This document shows positions 36,817 to 45,603 of a stretch of 64,000 bases of DNA, piece by piece; position 1 is the first letter of the stretch, and each line of letters begins with the position of its first letter. Location of the stretch: positions 1,685,197 through 1,749,196 of the forward strand of contig JAMPAQ010000001.1 in the NCBI GenBank assembly GCA_023667145.1. Direction: 5' to 3'. The notes beneath the pieces are model-generated. The model was given only the letters and a program-made list of their open reading frames with translations. It had not been told where the DNA came from and ran no database searches. Position numbers and translations under genes: made by a program. The DNA comes from Pseudoflavonifractor sp. GTDB taxonomy: Bacteria > Bacteroidota > Bacteroidia > Bacteroidales > Muribaculaceae.

Positions 36817-37344
36817 ATGAGCGACTCGGTCCAAAGGCAATGGTATGCGCTTAGGGTGACCTACAACCGCGAGATGAAAGTCAGGCTAGAGCTGGACAAC
36901 AGACACCTAAAGAACTTTCTGCCACTCACTTACCGCATACAGATGCGCGGTGAGAGGCGCATCAAGGTGCTGACTCCGGCGATACACAACCTGATATTCC
37001 TCTATGCCACCCGTCAAGAGATGGAGAGTCTGAAAGAGTCGACCGACCTGCCGATACGCTACATCATGGACCGCGAGACCAATACCCCCGTAGTGGTGCC
37101 CGAGCGACAGATGCACGACTTCATCGCCGTGGCCGGTACTCCTGACGAGCAGGTGATATACCTTGAGCCTGACGTTTCGGCCTTTAACAAGGGCGACCGT
37201 GTGAGGGTCACGGGCGGGCTGTTTGAGGGAACAGAGGGATATTTTGTGAGGATACGCGGTGACCGCCGTGTGGTGGTGTGCATTCCCGGCATAGCCGCAG
37301 TGGCGACCACATTCATCCATCCCTCACTTGTGGAGAAGATATGA
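36817..37344 (+). CDS. upxY: UpxY-family transcription antiterminator (NusG-like)
   Basis: 175 residues. The N-terminal NGN domain starts with WYALRVTYNREMKV, and a C-terminal KOW-like segment is visible (FNKGDRVRVTGGLFEGTEGYF). UpxY proteins are specialised NusG paralogues that keep RNA polymerase elongating through the long polysaccharide operon that each heads. The gene is first in the operon behind a structured leader. UpxZ, which usually follows upxY and blocks the other loci in B. fragilis, is absent here. Its stop overlaps the next gene (ATGA). Confidence 0.9.
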   Translation: MSDSVQRQWYALRVTYNREMKVRLELDNRHLKNFLPLTYRIQMRGERRIKVLTPAIHNLIFLYATRQEMESLKESTDLPIRYIMDRETNTPVVVPERQMHDFIAVAGTPDEQVIYLEPDVSAFNKGDRVRVTGGLFEGTEGYFVRIRGDRRVVVCIPGIAAVATTFIHPSLVEKI

Positions 37345-38270
37345 GCCGTACACGCGTTTCAGTCATCATCACGGCATACAACAAGCTACGCACCATCGGA
37401 CGATGTCTGCGGTCGGTCTCATGGCAGACCGGCGCGGAGATAGAGGCGATTGTCGTCGATGATTGCAGCACCGACGGCACGGCGGCGCTGATTGACGAGT
37501 GGGCCGGGAAAGTCAAGGTTGTAAGAAACGACATCAATCTCGGTCATGTCAAGTCGAGGCTTGCCGGCATAGCGGTGGCGACGGGAGAATATATCACGTT
37601 TGTCGATGCGGACGACTGGCTGTCGCGCAACGCCATAGCCAACTGTCTGAGGCATGACGCCGACGTGGTGCAGATGGCCGTAAGGATGAGGGTGACCGCC
37701 CTTGGACTGCCCATAGCGATGGGCAACAGATATGACAGCATGATGGCTCTCGATGCCCAATTGTATGACGAGCGGCTGTTTCCGGTGCAATGCTGGGGCA
37801 AGCTGTACCGACGCAGACTGATAGATGACGCGCGGTTTATCGCGTATGATGGATTCTGGGGCGAGGACCGGCTGTTTAACATGGCAATTTTCGGCCAACG
37901 ACCGACAGTAGCCGTGGCAAAGGATGCCGTCTACAATTACCGTTGGGGAGGCTGCACATGCCACTACCGCAGCGAGGACTTGAGCGAATATCTGAGAGTA
38001 TATGGCTTGAAGTGCCGTTGGCTTGAGGATAATGGAAAGCGGGAAAACCTTGTCGGGGCGGTCTCTGACGAGATGAGGCGGCTTGCCCGATACGACATTA
38101 GGCGAATGATTGACTCGGGACGATATACCCGCGAGGAGGCGATTGACAAAATCGAACGGACGGTATGTGACGGCCAAATATTTGAGGCCGGAAGCGCAGG
38201 GAGGCTATATGACGAGAACAAGCCGACGATGGCACGACGCGTAAGGAACATAGTGAAACGAGTATTGTAA
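37341..38270 (+). CDS. GT2 family glycosyltransferase
   Basis: 309 residues from ATG 37341, which overlaps the upxY stop. GT-A fold signatures are VSVIITAYNKLRTIGRCLRS at the start, VDDCSTDGT and the metal-binding D-x-D in VDADDW (about residue 85). It probably adds one sugar of the repeat unit at the inner membrane from a nucleotide-sugar donor. Acceptor and donor are unknown. The C-terminal 100 residues are arginine-rich helices. The gene is GC-rich like upxY. The following flippase gene begins within its stop codon (TAATG). Confidence 0.9.
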   Translation: MSRTRVSVIITAYNKLRTIGRCLRSVSWQTGAEIEAIVVDDCSTDGTAALIDEWAGKVKVVRNDINLGHVKSRLAGIAVATGEYITFVDADDWLSRNAIANCLRHDADVVQMAVRMRVTALGLPIAMGNRYDSMMALDAQLYDERLFPVQCWGKLYRRRLIDDARFIAYDGFWGEDRLFNMAIFGQRPTVAVAKDAVYNYRWGGCTCHYRSEDLSEYLRVYGLKCRWLEDNGKRENLVGAVSDEMRRLARYDIRRMIDSGRYTREEAIDKIERTVCDGQIFEAGSAGRLYDENKPTMARRVRNIVKRVL

Positions 38271-39703
38271 TGGCAGAGGAAGGGCTGAAACGCAAGGCGG
38301 TAAAGGGTGCCGCATGGAATATCGGTCAGACGCTGGCCAACCAGAGCGTGGCGTTTGTCATATCCATCATCATCGCCCGACTCGTCATGCCGTCACAATT
38401 TGGACTCATCGCCATGCTCGGAGTGTTTACGGCGGTAGCCGGATGCTTCATAGATAGCGGGCTTGCGACTGCACTTATCCGCAAGACCGACCGCACGGAC
38501 GTGGACTGCTCGACGATGTTCTACTTCAATATTGTGGTGGCGGTGGTGATGTATATTGTCCTTTTTATATGTGCCCCAACCATATCCCGGTTTTATGATA
38601 TGCCAGAGTTGACCGCCATACTGCGTGTATCAGCCTTAGGGTTGATCATCGGGGGAACGGCTTCCGTACAGCGGATGCTCTATCGTGCCAATATCGACTT
38701 CAAGACCCCGGCTATATGCAGCTTTGTATCATCAATCATCTCCGGGTTTATAGCCATTGTCATGGCCTACAACGATTGGCAGGTGTGGGCACTGGTGGCA
38801 CAGTCGATCATCGGGACCGGGCTTTGTACCATATTCATGTGGGTAGCATCAAAATGGCGTCCGGTATGGAGATTCTCATTCGCGAGCCTGAAAGAGTCAC
38901 TCGGCTTTGGCTCCAAGCTGCTTGCTTCGGGACTGCTCGATACAATATACAATCAGATTTACCCCATCACGATTGGAAAATTCTTTTCAGCGAGCCAATT
39001 GGCATTCTTCAACCGTGCCCACAACTTCTCAAGCCTTATGTCACAGACACCGACATCTATGCTCAACTCGGTGGCCTACCCCACCCTGTGCAAGCTACAG
39101 GAGAGTGACGAGACCTTGGCCATGGGTTATCGGCGGATGATACGTCTGGCCTCTTTTGTTGTCTTCCCCATGACACTGGGACTTGGTGCCGTGGCCTATC
39201 CGCTCGTAAACGTCATGCTGACGGCAAAGTGGATTTATGCCGCATCGCTGCTTGAGATTGTGGTGTTCAGCGCGATGTGGTATCCTATCCATGCGCTAAA
39301 CCTCAACCTGTTGCAGGTAAAAGGCCGCAGCGACCTGTTTCTGAAACTTGAGGTGATAAAAAAAATCATGGGCGTGGCCGCCATGTGCGTGACCATTCCG
39401 CTTGGAGTAAAGGCCATGTGTTACGGAGGTGTGGTGACGAGCGTGCTATGCCTATTTATCAACACGCATTATACGAAAAAGCTGATCGGACTCGGACTGA
39501 TGAAGCAGGCTCGCGATTTCTCGAAGTCATTGGTGGCGGCACTCGCGATGTTTGCAGTATGCCGTGTCATTATATATTTCTTGGGAAATGGTATGGTGTC
39601 ACTCGCAACCGCAGTTGTTGCCGGGGCTGCCATATATTTGAGTATCGCCGTCATTTTTAAGTTTGACGAAGTCACTGAAGTTAGAAACCTGCTCAAGCGA
39701 TAG
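38270..39703 (+). CDS. Polysaccharide flippase (Wzx-like, PST/WzxC type)
   Basis: 477 residues with about 14 hydrophobic helices in the MOP exporter layout. The start MAEEGLKRKAVKGAAWNIGQ and the phrase FGLIAMLGVFTAVAGCFIDSG are typical of the WzxC/PST group. The protein moves the undecaprenyl-diphosphate-linked repeat unit across the inner membrane for polymerisation by the Wzy-like protein at 51977. It starts inside the stop of the preceding gene. Good match in length and hydrophobicity, though the sequence cannot show which glycan it exports. Confidence 0.9.
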   Translation: MAEEGLKRKAVKGAAWNIGQTLANQSVAFVISIIIARLVMPSQFGLIAMLGVFTAVAGCFIDSGLATALIRKTDRTDVDCSTMFYFNIVVAVVMYIVLFICAPTISRFYDMPELTAILRVSALGLIIGGTASVQRMLYRANIDFKTPAICSFVSSIISGFIAIVMAYNDWQVWALVAQSIIGTGLCTIFMWVASKWRPVWRFSFASLKESLGFGSKLLASGLLDTIYNQIYPITIGKFFSASQLAFFNRAHNFSSLMSQTPTSMLNSVAYPTLCKLQESDETLAMGYRRMIRLASFVVFPMTLGLGAVAYPLVNVMLTAKWIYAASLLEIVVFSAMWYPIHALNLNLLQVKGRSDLFLKLEVIKKIMGVAAMCVTIPLGVKAMCYGGVVTSVLCLFINTHYTKKLIGLGLMKQARDFSKSLVAALAMFAVCRVIIYFLGNGMVSLATAVVAGAAIYLSIAVIFKFDEVTEVRNLLKR

Positions 39704-39742
39704 ATTCTGCGATGAGCATGACAAAATAGCCACAAGCACAAG

Positions 39743-40849
39743 ATGAATGAACAGATAACCGTGACATCCCCCCTGCTCCCCGACCTTGATGAGCTTCACG
39801 GAATACTCAAGGAGATTTGGGACGCGAAGTGGATAACAAACAATGGACGATTTAACCAACAGCTCGAAAAAGAGTTGGCCGCGTATCTGAAAGTGCCGTA
39901 TATCAGCCTTTTCACCAATGGGACATTGCCGCTGATAACGGCATTGCAAGCCTTGCGCATAACCGGCGAGGTCATCACGACTCCATACAGTTTTGTAGCC
40001 ACGACCCACTCACTGTGGTGGAACGGGATAAAGCCGGTGTTTGTCGATATCGACCCGGAGACATGCAACCTCGACCCGACAAAGATTGAGGCGGCAATCA
40101 CTCCGAGGACAACGGCAATAATGCCGGTACACTGCTACGGCCGTCCTTGTGATACCAAGGCCATCAAGGAGATTGCCGACAAGTATGGATTGCGGGTCAT
40201 CTATGACGCGGCACACGCGTTTGGCGTTGAGGTCAACGGCGAGAGCTTGCTGACGGCTGGTGATATGTCGACACTGTCGTTTCATGCTACCAAGGTATAC
40301 AACACGGTCGAAGGTGGCGCTCTTGTCATGCACGACGAGGAGACCAAGCGGCGCATCGACTACCTGAAGAACTTCGGATTTGCCGGAGAGACCGAGGTTG
40401 TCGCGCCCGGCATAAACGGCAAGATGGACGAGGTGAGGTCGGCTGTCGGTCTGCTTAATCTGCGTCAGGTCGATGCCGCGATCGAGGCCCGGGGCAAGGT
40501 AGCCCAGCGATACCGCGAGGCATTGGGTGGAGTGAAAGGCATACGGATGTTTGACGAGATTCCCGGCGTAAGGGCCAACTACGGCTATTTCCCCATATTT
40601 ATTGATGCGGAAGAGTTTGGCATGACACGCGATGAGCTATACTTCAAGCTAAAAGCCAACGGGATTCTCGGTCGCCGCTACTTCTACCCGCTCATATCGA
40701 GCTTCTCAACCTACCGTGGTCTCCCCAGCGCCACCCCGGATAACCTCCCCACCGCCACCCGCATCGCCGAGCAGGTCATCTGTCTGCCGATGCACCACGC
40801 GCTGAGCGAGGAAGATGTTGAAAGAATAATATATATTATCACCCAATGA
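39743..40849 (+). CDS. DegT/DnrJ/EryC1 aminotransferase (VioA/FdtB-like)
   Basis: 368 residues. PLP-dependent sugar aminotransferase, with the Schiff-base lysine K184 in SFHATKVYNT and the PLP-pocket phrase YDAAHAFG. The SFHATK-x-x-x-T-x-EGGA pattern matches the VioA/FdtB subgroup, which makes amino-dideoxyhexoses from keto-sugar nucleotides. The adjacent acetyltransferase (4-base overlap) would acylate the amine, as in PglD or VioB pairs. No keto-sugar-forming dehydratase other than Gmd lies in the window, so the donor precursor must be made elsewhere or from the gmd product. Confidence 0.9.
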   Translation: MNEQITVTSPLLPDLDELHGILKEIWDAKWITNNGRFNQQLEKELAAYLKVPYISLFTNGTLPLITALQALRITGEVITTPYSFVATTHSLWWNGIKPVFVDIDPETCNLDPTKIEAAITPRTTAIMPVHCYGRPCDTKAIKEIADKYGLRVIYDAAHAFGVEVNGESLLTAGDMSTLSFHATKVYNTVEGGALVMHDEETKRRIDYLKNFGFAGETEVVAPGINGKMDEVRSAVGLLNLRQVDAAIEARGKVAQRYREALGGVKGIRMFDEIPGVRANYGYFPIFIDAEEFGMTRDELYFKLKANGILGRRYFYPLISSFSTYRGLPSATPDNLPTATRIAEQVICLPMHHALSEEDVERIIYIITQ

Positions 40850-41475
40850 GGAATTTGTTAATCATCGGCGCACGCGGATATGGGCGTGAGGTCTATAACC
40901 TGTTTTTGGAGTGTAAATCGCATCTCAATGATGTGGAATGCAAGGGATTCCTCGATGACAATACTTGTGCCTTAGATGGATTTTCAGGGTATCCGCCAAT
41001 TATAGATTCCGTAGAAAGATATTTGCCGCAAGAAAATGATGTGTTTATCTGCGCTCTCGGAGATCCCAAATGGATCAGGCATTACACGGACATCATTGAA
41101 CAGAAAGGTGGGAAATTCATGTCATTAATCAGTCCCGATGCCAACATCAGCAAGAACGTAAAAATAGGCGATGGTACAATCATCAGCCGTTGGGCATCAA
41201 TATCATGCGACATAACAATTGGTAGACATTCTTCGATTGGAGTATTCTGTGATTTAGGTCACGGTACCGTTATCGGTGACTGCTGTCATATCGGATCTTT
41301 TGCATTCACGGGAGGAGGAACAATCGTGGGAGATGGTGTGACGTTTCATCCCAGAGTCAGTGTGTTGCCACATAAAAAAATAGGCGACCAAGCAATTATA
41401 GGTGCCGGCAGTGTTGTCATACGCTCGGTTAAGGCAGATACAACTGTATTTGGAGTTCCAGCTAAGAAATTATAA
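40846..41475 (+). CDS. Sugar O/N-acetyltransferase (PglD/NeuD-like)
   Basis: 209 residues. An N-terminal Rossmann-like domain (LLIIGARGYGREVYNLF) precedes a left-handed beta-helix of hexapeptide repeats (VKIGDGTIISRWASISCDITIGRHS, split over repeats; IGDCCHIG; IVGDGV). PglD-type enzymes acetylate the amino group of UDP-linked amino sugars with acetyl-CoA. Overlap with the aminotransferase gene suggests they act in sequence. From here the DNA turns markedly AT-rich, the start of the variable middle part of the locus. Confidence 0.88.
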   Translation: MRNLLIIGARGYGREVYNLFLECKSHLNDVECKGFLDDNTCALDGFSGYPPIIDSVERYLPQENDVFICALGDPKWIRHYTDIIEQKGGKFMSLISPDANISKNVKIGDGTIISRWASISCDITIGRHSSIGVFCDLGHGTVIGDCCHIGSFAFTGGGTIVGDGVTFHPRVSVLPHKKIGDQAIIGAGSVVIRSVKADTTVFGVPAKKL

Positions 41476-41476
41476 T

Positions 41477-42028
41477 ATGGTTTTTGGCGATATAGTGTCA
41501 CACATTAACACACTATTCAATTCCATCACTTACAGAATCGGGAATATATTAATAGATCCAGGTGATACATGGGATGGTTTTGATGGTGCAGATACTATAT
41601 TATTGACCCATGGGCACTTTGATCACATATATGGATTAAACGATGCTGTTAAATATAATCCAAAGATGAAGATATATACAAATACTCATGGAGCAAAGAT
41701 GCTAAGCAATGCACGATTAAACATGTCGTTATATCATGGGACTCCATTTATACTCGAACGCACGGAAAATATAATTATACTTGAATCTGATTGTAAACTG
41801 AATTTATCAGATGACCTCACTGTTGAAATATTCTTCACTCCCGGACATAACCCCAGTTGCATAACATACGGAATCGGATATTCGATATTTACCGGGGATG
41901 CGTATATACCGGGAATAAAGACGGTAACAAATCTTCCTGGTGGAGATAAAATATCAGCAAAAAACAGTGTGGATAAAATATTGGACATATCTATTGGGAA
42001 AAATATTTATCCAGGACATCAGATCTAA
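41477..42028 (+). CDS. Metallo-beta-lactamase-fold hydrolase
   Basis: 183 residues from ATG 41477, one base after the previous stop; an earlier in-frame Met overlaps the acetyltransferase and is not needed. The metal site HxHxDH is THGHFDH (residues 44-50), and a downstream His is in FTPGHNPSC; a final GHQ may add another ligand. It is shorter than glyoxalase II. MBL-fold hydrolases are unusual in polysaccharide loci; it might remove an acyl or phosphate group from a lipid- or nucleotide-linked intermediate, but that is a guess. No signal peptide, so cytoplasmic. Confidence 0.8.
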   Translation: MVFGDIVSHINTLFNSITYRIGNILIDPGDTWDGFDGADTILLTHGHFDHIYGLNDAVKYNPKMKIYTNTHGAKMLSNARLNMSLYHGTPFILERTENIIILESDCKLNLSDDLTVEIFFTPGHNPSCITYGIGYSIFTGDAYIPGIKTVTNLPGGDKISAKNSVDKILDISIGKNIYPGHQI

Positions 42029-42044
42029 CATAAGCATAGTGAAG

Positions 42045-43022
42045 ATGAATCATAATACATTTCAATCTAATAAGCCATTAGTTGCAATTTGGTCATTGGC
42101 CTACAATCATGAGCCATATATACGCGATTGTCTCAACGGTTTTGTGATGCAACAAACTAATTTTCCTTTTATTGCGATTGTCCATGACGATTGCTCTACA
42201 GATGGTACAACACAAATAATTAGTGAATATGCTGAAAAATATCCGAACATCATAAAGCCAATCTACGAAAAGGAAAATCAATGGGAGAAGTCGGATGGTT
42301 CACTTGATAGAATCGCCCATAAAGCATTATTTGAATCAGGAGCCAAGTATATAGCGCTGTGCGAGGGGGACGATTATTGGACTGATCCACACAAGCTGCA
42401 AAAACAAGTTGCGTATATGTTGGAGCATCCTGATTGCTCTATATGCTTTCATAATGTCTATGTGAAGTATGACAACGGTGATATTACCGGACAATTAGTT
42501 GCAGAAGAAGGGATTACAAATAGAAAATATCGCAATATCGAGATTTTTGAGAAATATATCTGTCACACATCTTCAATGCTGATTACAGAAAACATATTAC
42601 ATGATGAAAAATATATACGAATTAGGGAAAAAAATATTGTATGTGGTGATGTCGCGATATCAACAGCAGCCGCAACAATTGGGGAAGCATACGGTATGAG
42701 TGATACTATGAGTGTATACAGAAGAAACGGGACTGGCATCTCAAACTTATTTGAATCAGACCCTTCAATTACCTTACGCTCTCGGTTAGTAATCGGGAAA
42801 GAATTGGGGGGAGAGATTAAGGAAATGACCGATACTCACGCAAAAATCTATTCTAAATATTTTTACCGGGATCTATTGACAGGCAAACTTTCAAAATCAT
42901 ATAGAATTGGGAAGGCGCTTTGGGAATATAATCCACTCATATTTATATATGGTTTACTAAAAACAGTACAATATCCAACCGTACTTTTACACAGAATAAT
43001 GCATAAGCGCCAATTAGTGTGA
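42045..43022 (+). CDS. GT2 family glycosyltransferase
   Basis: 325 residues from ATG 42045. PLVAIWSLAYNHEPYIRDCLNGF and the acidic motif HDDCSTDGTTQII mark the nucleotide-sugar-binding GT-A core; the catalytic metal-binding motif is probably CEGDDYW at about residue 105. C-terminal residues are amphipathic helices. AT-rich. The stop overlaps the GTG start of the following membrane protein. Confidence 0.88.
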   Translation: MNHNTFQSNKPLVAIWSLAYNHEPYIRDCLNGFVMQQTNFPFIAIVHDDCSTDGTTQIISEYAEKYPNIIKPIYEKENQWEKSDGSLDRIAHKALFESGAKYIALCEGDDYWTDPHKLQKQVAYMLEHPDCSICFHNVYVKYDNGDITGQLVAEEGITNRKYRNIEIFEKYICHTSSMLITENILHDEKYIRIREKNIVCGDVAISTAAATIGEAYGMSDTMSVYRRNGTGISNLFESDPSITLRSRLVIGKELGGEIKEMTDTHAKIYSKYFYRDLLTGKLSKSYRIGKALWEYNPLIFIYGLLKTVQYPTVLLHRIMHKRQLV

Positions 43023-44599
43023 AGATAAAATATGTACATTACTCTAATTCAATGAAGCCATCTGTATTAGCTATATCGTCAATAATTGTTCTGTCCGTAG
43101 TGGTTTTCGGATTGTCGGCGACATCCTCTTGGTATGGTGATGATATGGGATTTATGTATTCTTGCATTAATGGGGGTAAGATAGAATATATAAGTGATAT
43201 TATTCCATCACAAATCTCGCATTATCAGACCGGAAATGGGCGGTTTGTGGCACATGTGCTTGTTCAACTGTTTTGTTCGTTTCTTGGGCCAGTCACATTT
43301 GGAGTGGCCAACGCATTGATGTATGTGGCATTGATATTGCTGGTATTGTCGTTTGCCAGCACTTCATTGAAGAACACAAAGGCGCTGCTGTCGGTAATCC
43401 TTTTAATCTTGATATGTTTCTCAACCAAGATGATGCCATCATGCCAGATCTGCTACATCTGGGGATTTGTAGTGGCTCTTGCTTTTGTAAAAGTATATTT
43501 TACAAGGAGGACTTTATCCGCATGTTATTGGGTACCATTGCTGCTATTCTCATTGTTTGCAGGGAATTTTCATGAAGGGGTAAATTTTGGAATCGGAGGC
43601 GCGTTAACGATATATGTATTATGCAATTTCAAGAAAGTCACGACACAGCAATGGATAATGTTTGTCGGATTTGCCATTGGTGGAATTATAATATGTCTAT
43701 CTCCCGCTTCTCGTAATCGAGTGAGTGATTCTCATACGCCTTTGCTGATAAGCATATTAAATTTATTACACTATGCACTTGGGTTGTATGTCCTATTCGG
43801 TGCGGTAATCATAAATATATGGAGAAAGAGACTGACGATTGGCGAGATATATAAAGAAAACAGTTTCTTTATTAATGCGGCAATATGTGCCATGATTGTA
43901 AATTTTATAATATCGATTGGTACGAGCCGACAGGTATATGCTATAAGTCTGTTTTGCATAATAGTGGGACTTAGGTTGTTGACGAATCAATCTCTGTCAA
44001 AAGGATGGCTTATTGCATGTGGTATTGTAGCGTGTGGCCATCTATATATACAGACATATAATACGGTTGCAATGCGACAGTTTACATCAGATGTAAACTG
44101 TCAGCTGCGTGCAGCTGACAGTTTAGCCCGGCGAAATGATGACGCAAAAATATTCATCAATCTTTACCCACGCTCAAATTGTTTGATGTCATTTCTTGAT
44201 GACTATACAGAAAATAACAGCTTTACAAAGGGGTCGGGCAATCATCGGAATCTTGTAAACGATATTTATAACCGCTATCCAAGTATAAAGAATATTACTA
44301 TAATGCCACGGGAACTACGGTGTCTTGAGAACACAACGGCTGACAATGGAATAATGGAATGTGGAGATGGCACATATCTGATGTTTGCGACCGACAGTAT
44401 GACTGATATAACCAAGGCCGTGGCACATCGTACGATAGGTATACCGAACACATTCATCAAAACAAATCATGGAGATGTCGAATACTGTATAGACCCAGAA
44501 AGTCCCGACTACTATAAGTTTGGGGAATATAATACCATGCTAATCAGTCAATATAATTATATACCAATCATACAAATCAAATCATTGGAACAATTATAA
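43019..44599 (+). CDS. Polytopic membrane protein, DUF6056-like
   Basis: 526 residues with about 10 membrane helices in the first 340 residues and a large C-terminal soluble domain (about 345-526), probably periplasmic. SSWYGDDMGFMYS and NGRFVAHVLVQ near the N-terminus resemble DUF6056 proteins of polysaccharide loci, a GT-C-like architecture in which the acidic loop (DD) after the first helix is catalytic. It could be a lipid-linked glycosyltransferase or a modifying transferase. The start is GTG at 43019, with a possible alternative ATG at 43052. The gene contains the nested palindrome at 44076-44125. Confidence 0.65.
   Translation: MKIKYVHYSNSMKPSVLAISSIIVLSVVVFGLSATSSWYGDDMGFMYSCINGGKIEYISDIIPSQISHYQTGNGRFVAHVLVQLFCSFLGPVTFGVANALMYVALILLVLSFASTSLKNTKALLSVILLILICFSTKMMPSCQICYIWGFVVALAFVKVYFTRRTLSACYWVPLLLFSLFAGNFHEGVNFGIGGALTIYVLCNFKKVTTQQWIMFVGFAIGGIIICLSPASRNRVSDSHTPLLISILNLLHYALGLYVLFGAVIINIWRKRLTIGEIYKENSFFINAAICAMIVNFIISIGTSRQVYAISLFCIIVGLRLLTNQSLSKGWLIACGIVACGHLYIQTYNTVAMRQFTSDVNCQLRAADSLARRNDDAKIFINLYPRSNCLMSFLDDYTENNSFTKGSGNHRNLVNDIYNRYPSIKNITIMPRELRCLENTTADNGIMECGDGTYLMFATDSMTDITKAVAHRTIGIPNTFIKTNHGDVEYCIDPESPDYYKFGEYNTMLISQYNYIPIIQIKSLEQL
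44076..44125. repeat. Nested perfect palindromes inside the DUF6056-like gene
   Basis: Palindrome 1: GACAGTTTACATC (44076-44088), one base, GATGTAAACTGTC (44090-44102). Palindrome 2 overlaps it: TAAACTGTCAGCTGC (44094-44108), two bases, GCAGCTGACAGTTTA (44111-44125). The same core (ACAGTTTA) thus occurs three times in alternating orientation within 50 bases of coding DNA. Confidence 0.9.
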
Positions 44600-45603
44600 T
44601 GAATTATTCTGTTATTATCCCCCACTACAATATTCCATCGCTATTGAAACGATGTATTGACTCCATACCAATTAGGAATGATGTTGAGATAATAATAGTT
44701 GATGATAAAAGCGATGATTGTCACAAACCACAACTTCATGATATTGCGGAATCAAGGCCAAACATCAAACTTATCGAGTTGACAGAAAATCGAGGTGGAG
44801 GACATGCACGGAATAAGGGGTTGGAAGCTACGACAGGAAAGTGGGTACTCTTTGCGGACTCAGACGACTACTTCAACTACTGCATCAGGGATATAATGGA
44901 CGAATATATAAATTGTGATGCGGACATCATATTTTTTAAGCTGACGACATCAAATTGCTACACATATGAGTTTTCGCCAAGAAGCACCTTAGAAACGAAC
45001 AAATACGTAGACGCGCTTATAGAAAATAAGTCTGACGCGGTTGATAATATAAGATATCTTCATGGCGTCCCCTACGCAAAACTTATACGCAGAAGACTCG
45101 TCAACAATCATAACATCAAGTTCGACAATACAAGGATGGCTGATGATACAACATTCGCTTACCTTACAGGATATCATGCCACAAATATAAAGGGCGATAA
45201 AAGAACCGTGTATAATGTTACGGTCAGAGATGGCTCTGTCAGTCGACAAAAAAGTTTAAGACATCGTTTTGATATAATAGATGTATTAGGCCGGGGAACA
45301 ATTTTTTCGAGGAGCAATGGTAAATGCTATTTTGAGAACTATCTTGCGGCAAACTTATATCTATTTATTAGAGAAAGAGACTATGCCGATTACAATACCG
45401 CGATAGGGAATCTTGAAAAAATGGGATTAGAACAGAGGTGTACTGAAAATATCATTATCAATGAGATGGGTAAATACTCACTAAAATCTATATTGTCTTG
45501 TGCGCTGTTTATGCCATCACTAAGATTAAGATTAAAGAGTCTATGCAGTTTGTTCACAAACGCATTGCCATATCATGTCAAAAAGAAACTACACAAAATA
45601 TGA
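44599..45603 (+). CDS. GT2 family glycosyltransferase
   Basis: 334 residues. Opens with YSVIIPHYNIPSLLKRCIDS, then VDDKSDD and the metal-binding motif FADSDDY (about residue 90). The C-terminal tail is basic and helical and may contact the membrane. Starts within the previous stop (TAATG) and ends overlapping the dehydrogenase gene (ATGA). AT-rich. Confidence 0.9.
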   Translation: MNYSVIIPHYNIPSLLKRCIDSIPIRNDVEIIIVDDKSDDCHKPQLHDIAESRPNIKLIELTENRGGGHARNKGLEATTGKWVLFADSDDYFNYCIRDIMDEYINCDADIIFFKLTTSNCYTYEFSPRSTLETNKYVDALIENKSDAVDNIRYLHGVPYAKLIRRRLVNNHNIKFDNTRMADDTTFAYLTGYHATNIKGDKRTVYNVTVRDGSVSRQKSLRHRFDIIDVLGRGTIFSRSNGKCYFENYLAANLYLFIRERDYADYNTAIGNLEKMGLEQRCTENIIINEMGKYSLKSILSCALFMPSLRLRLKSLCSLFTNALPYHVKKKLHKI

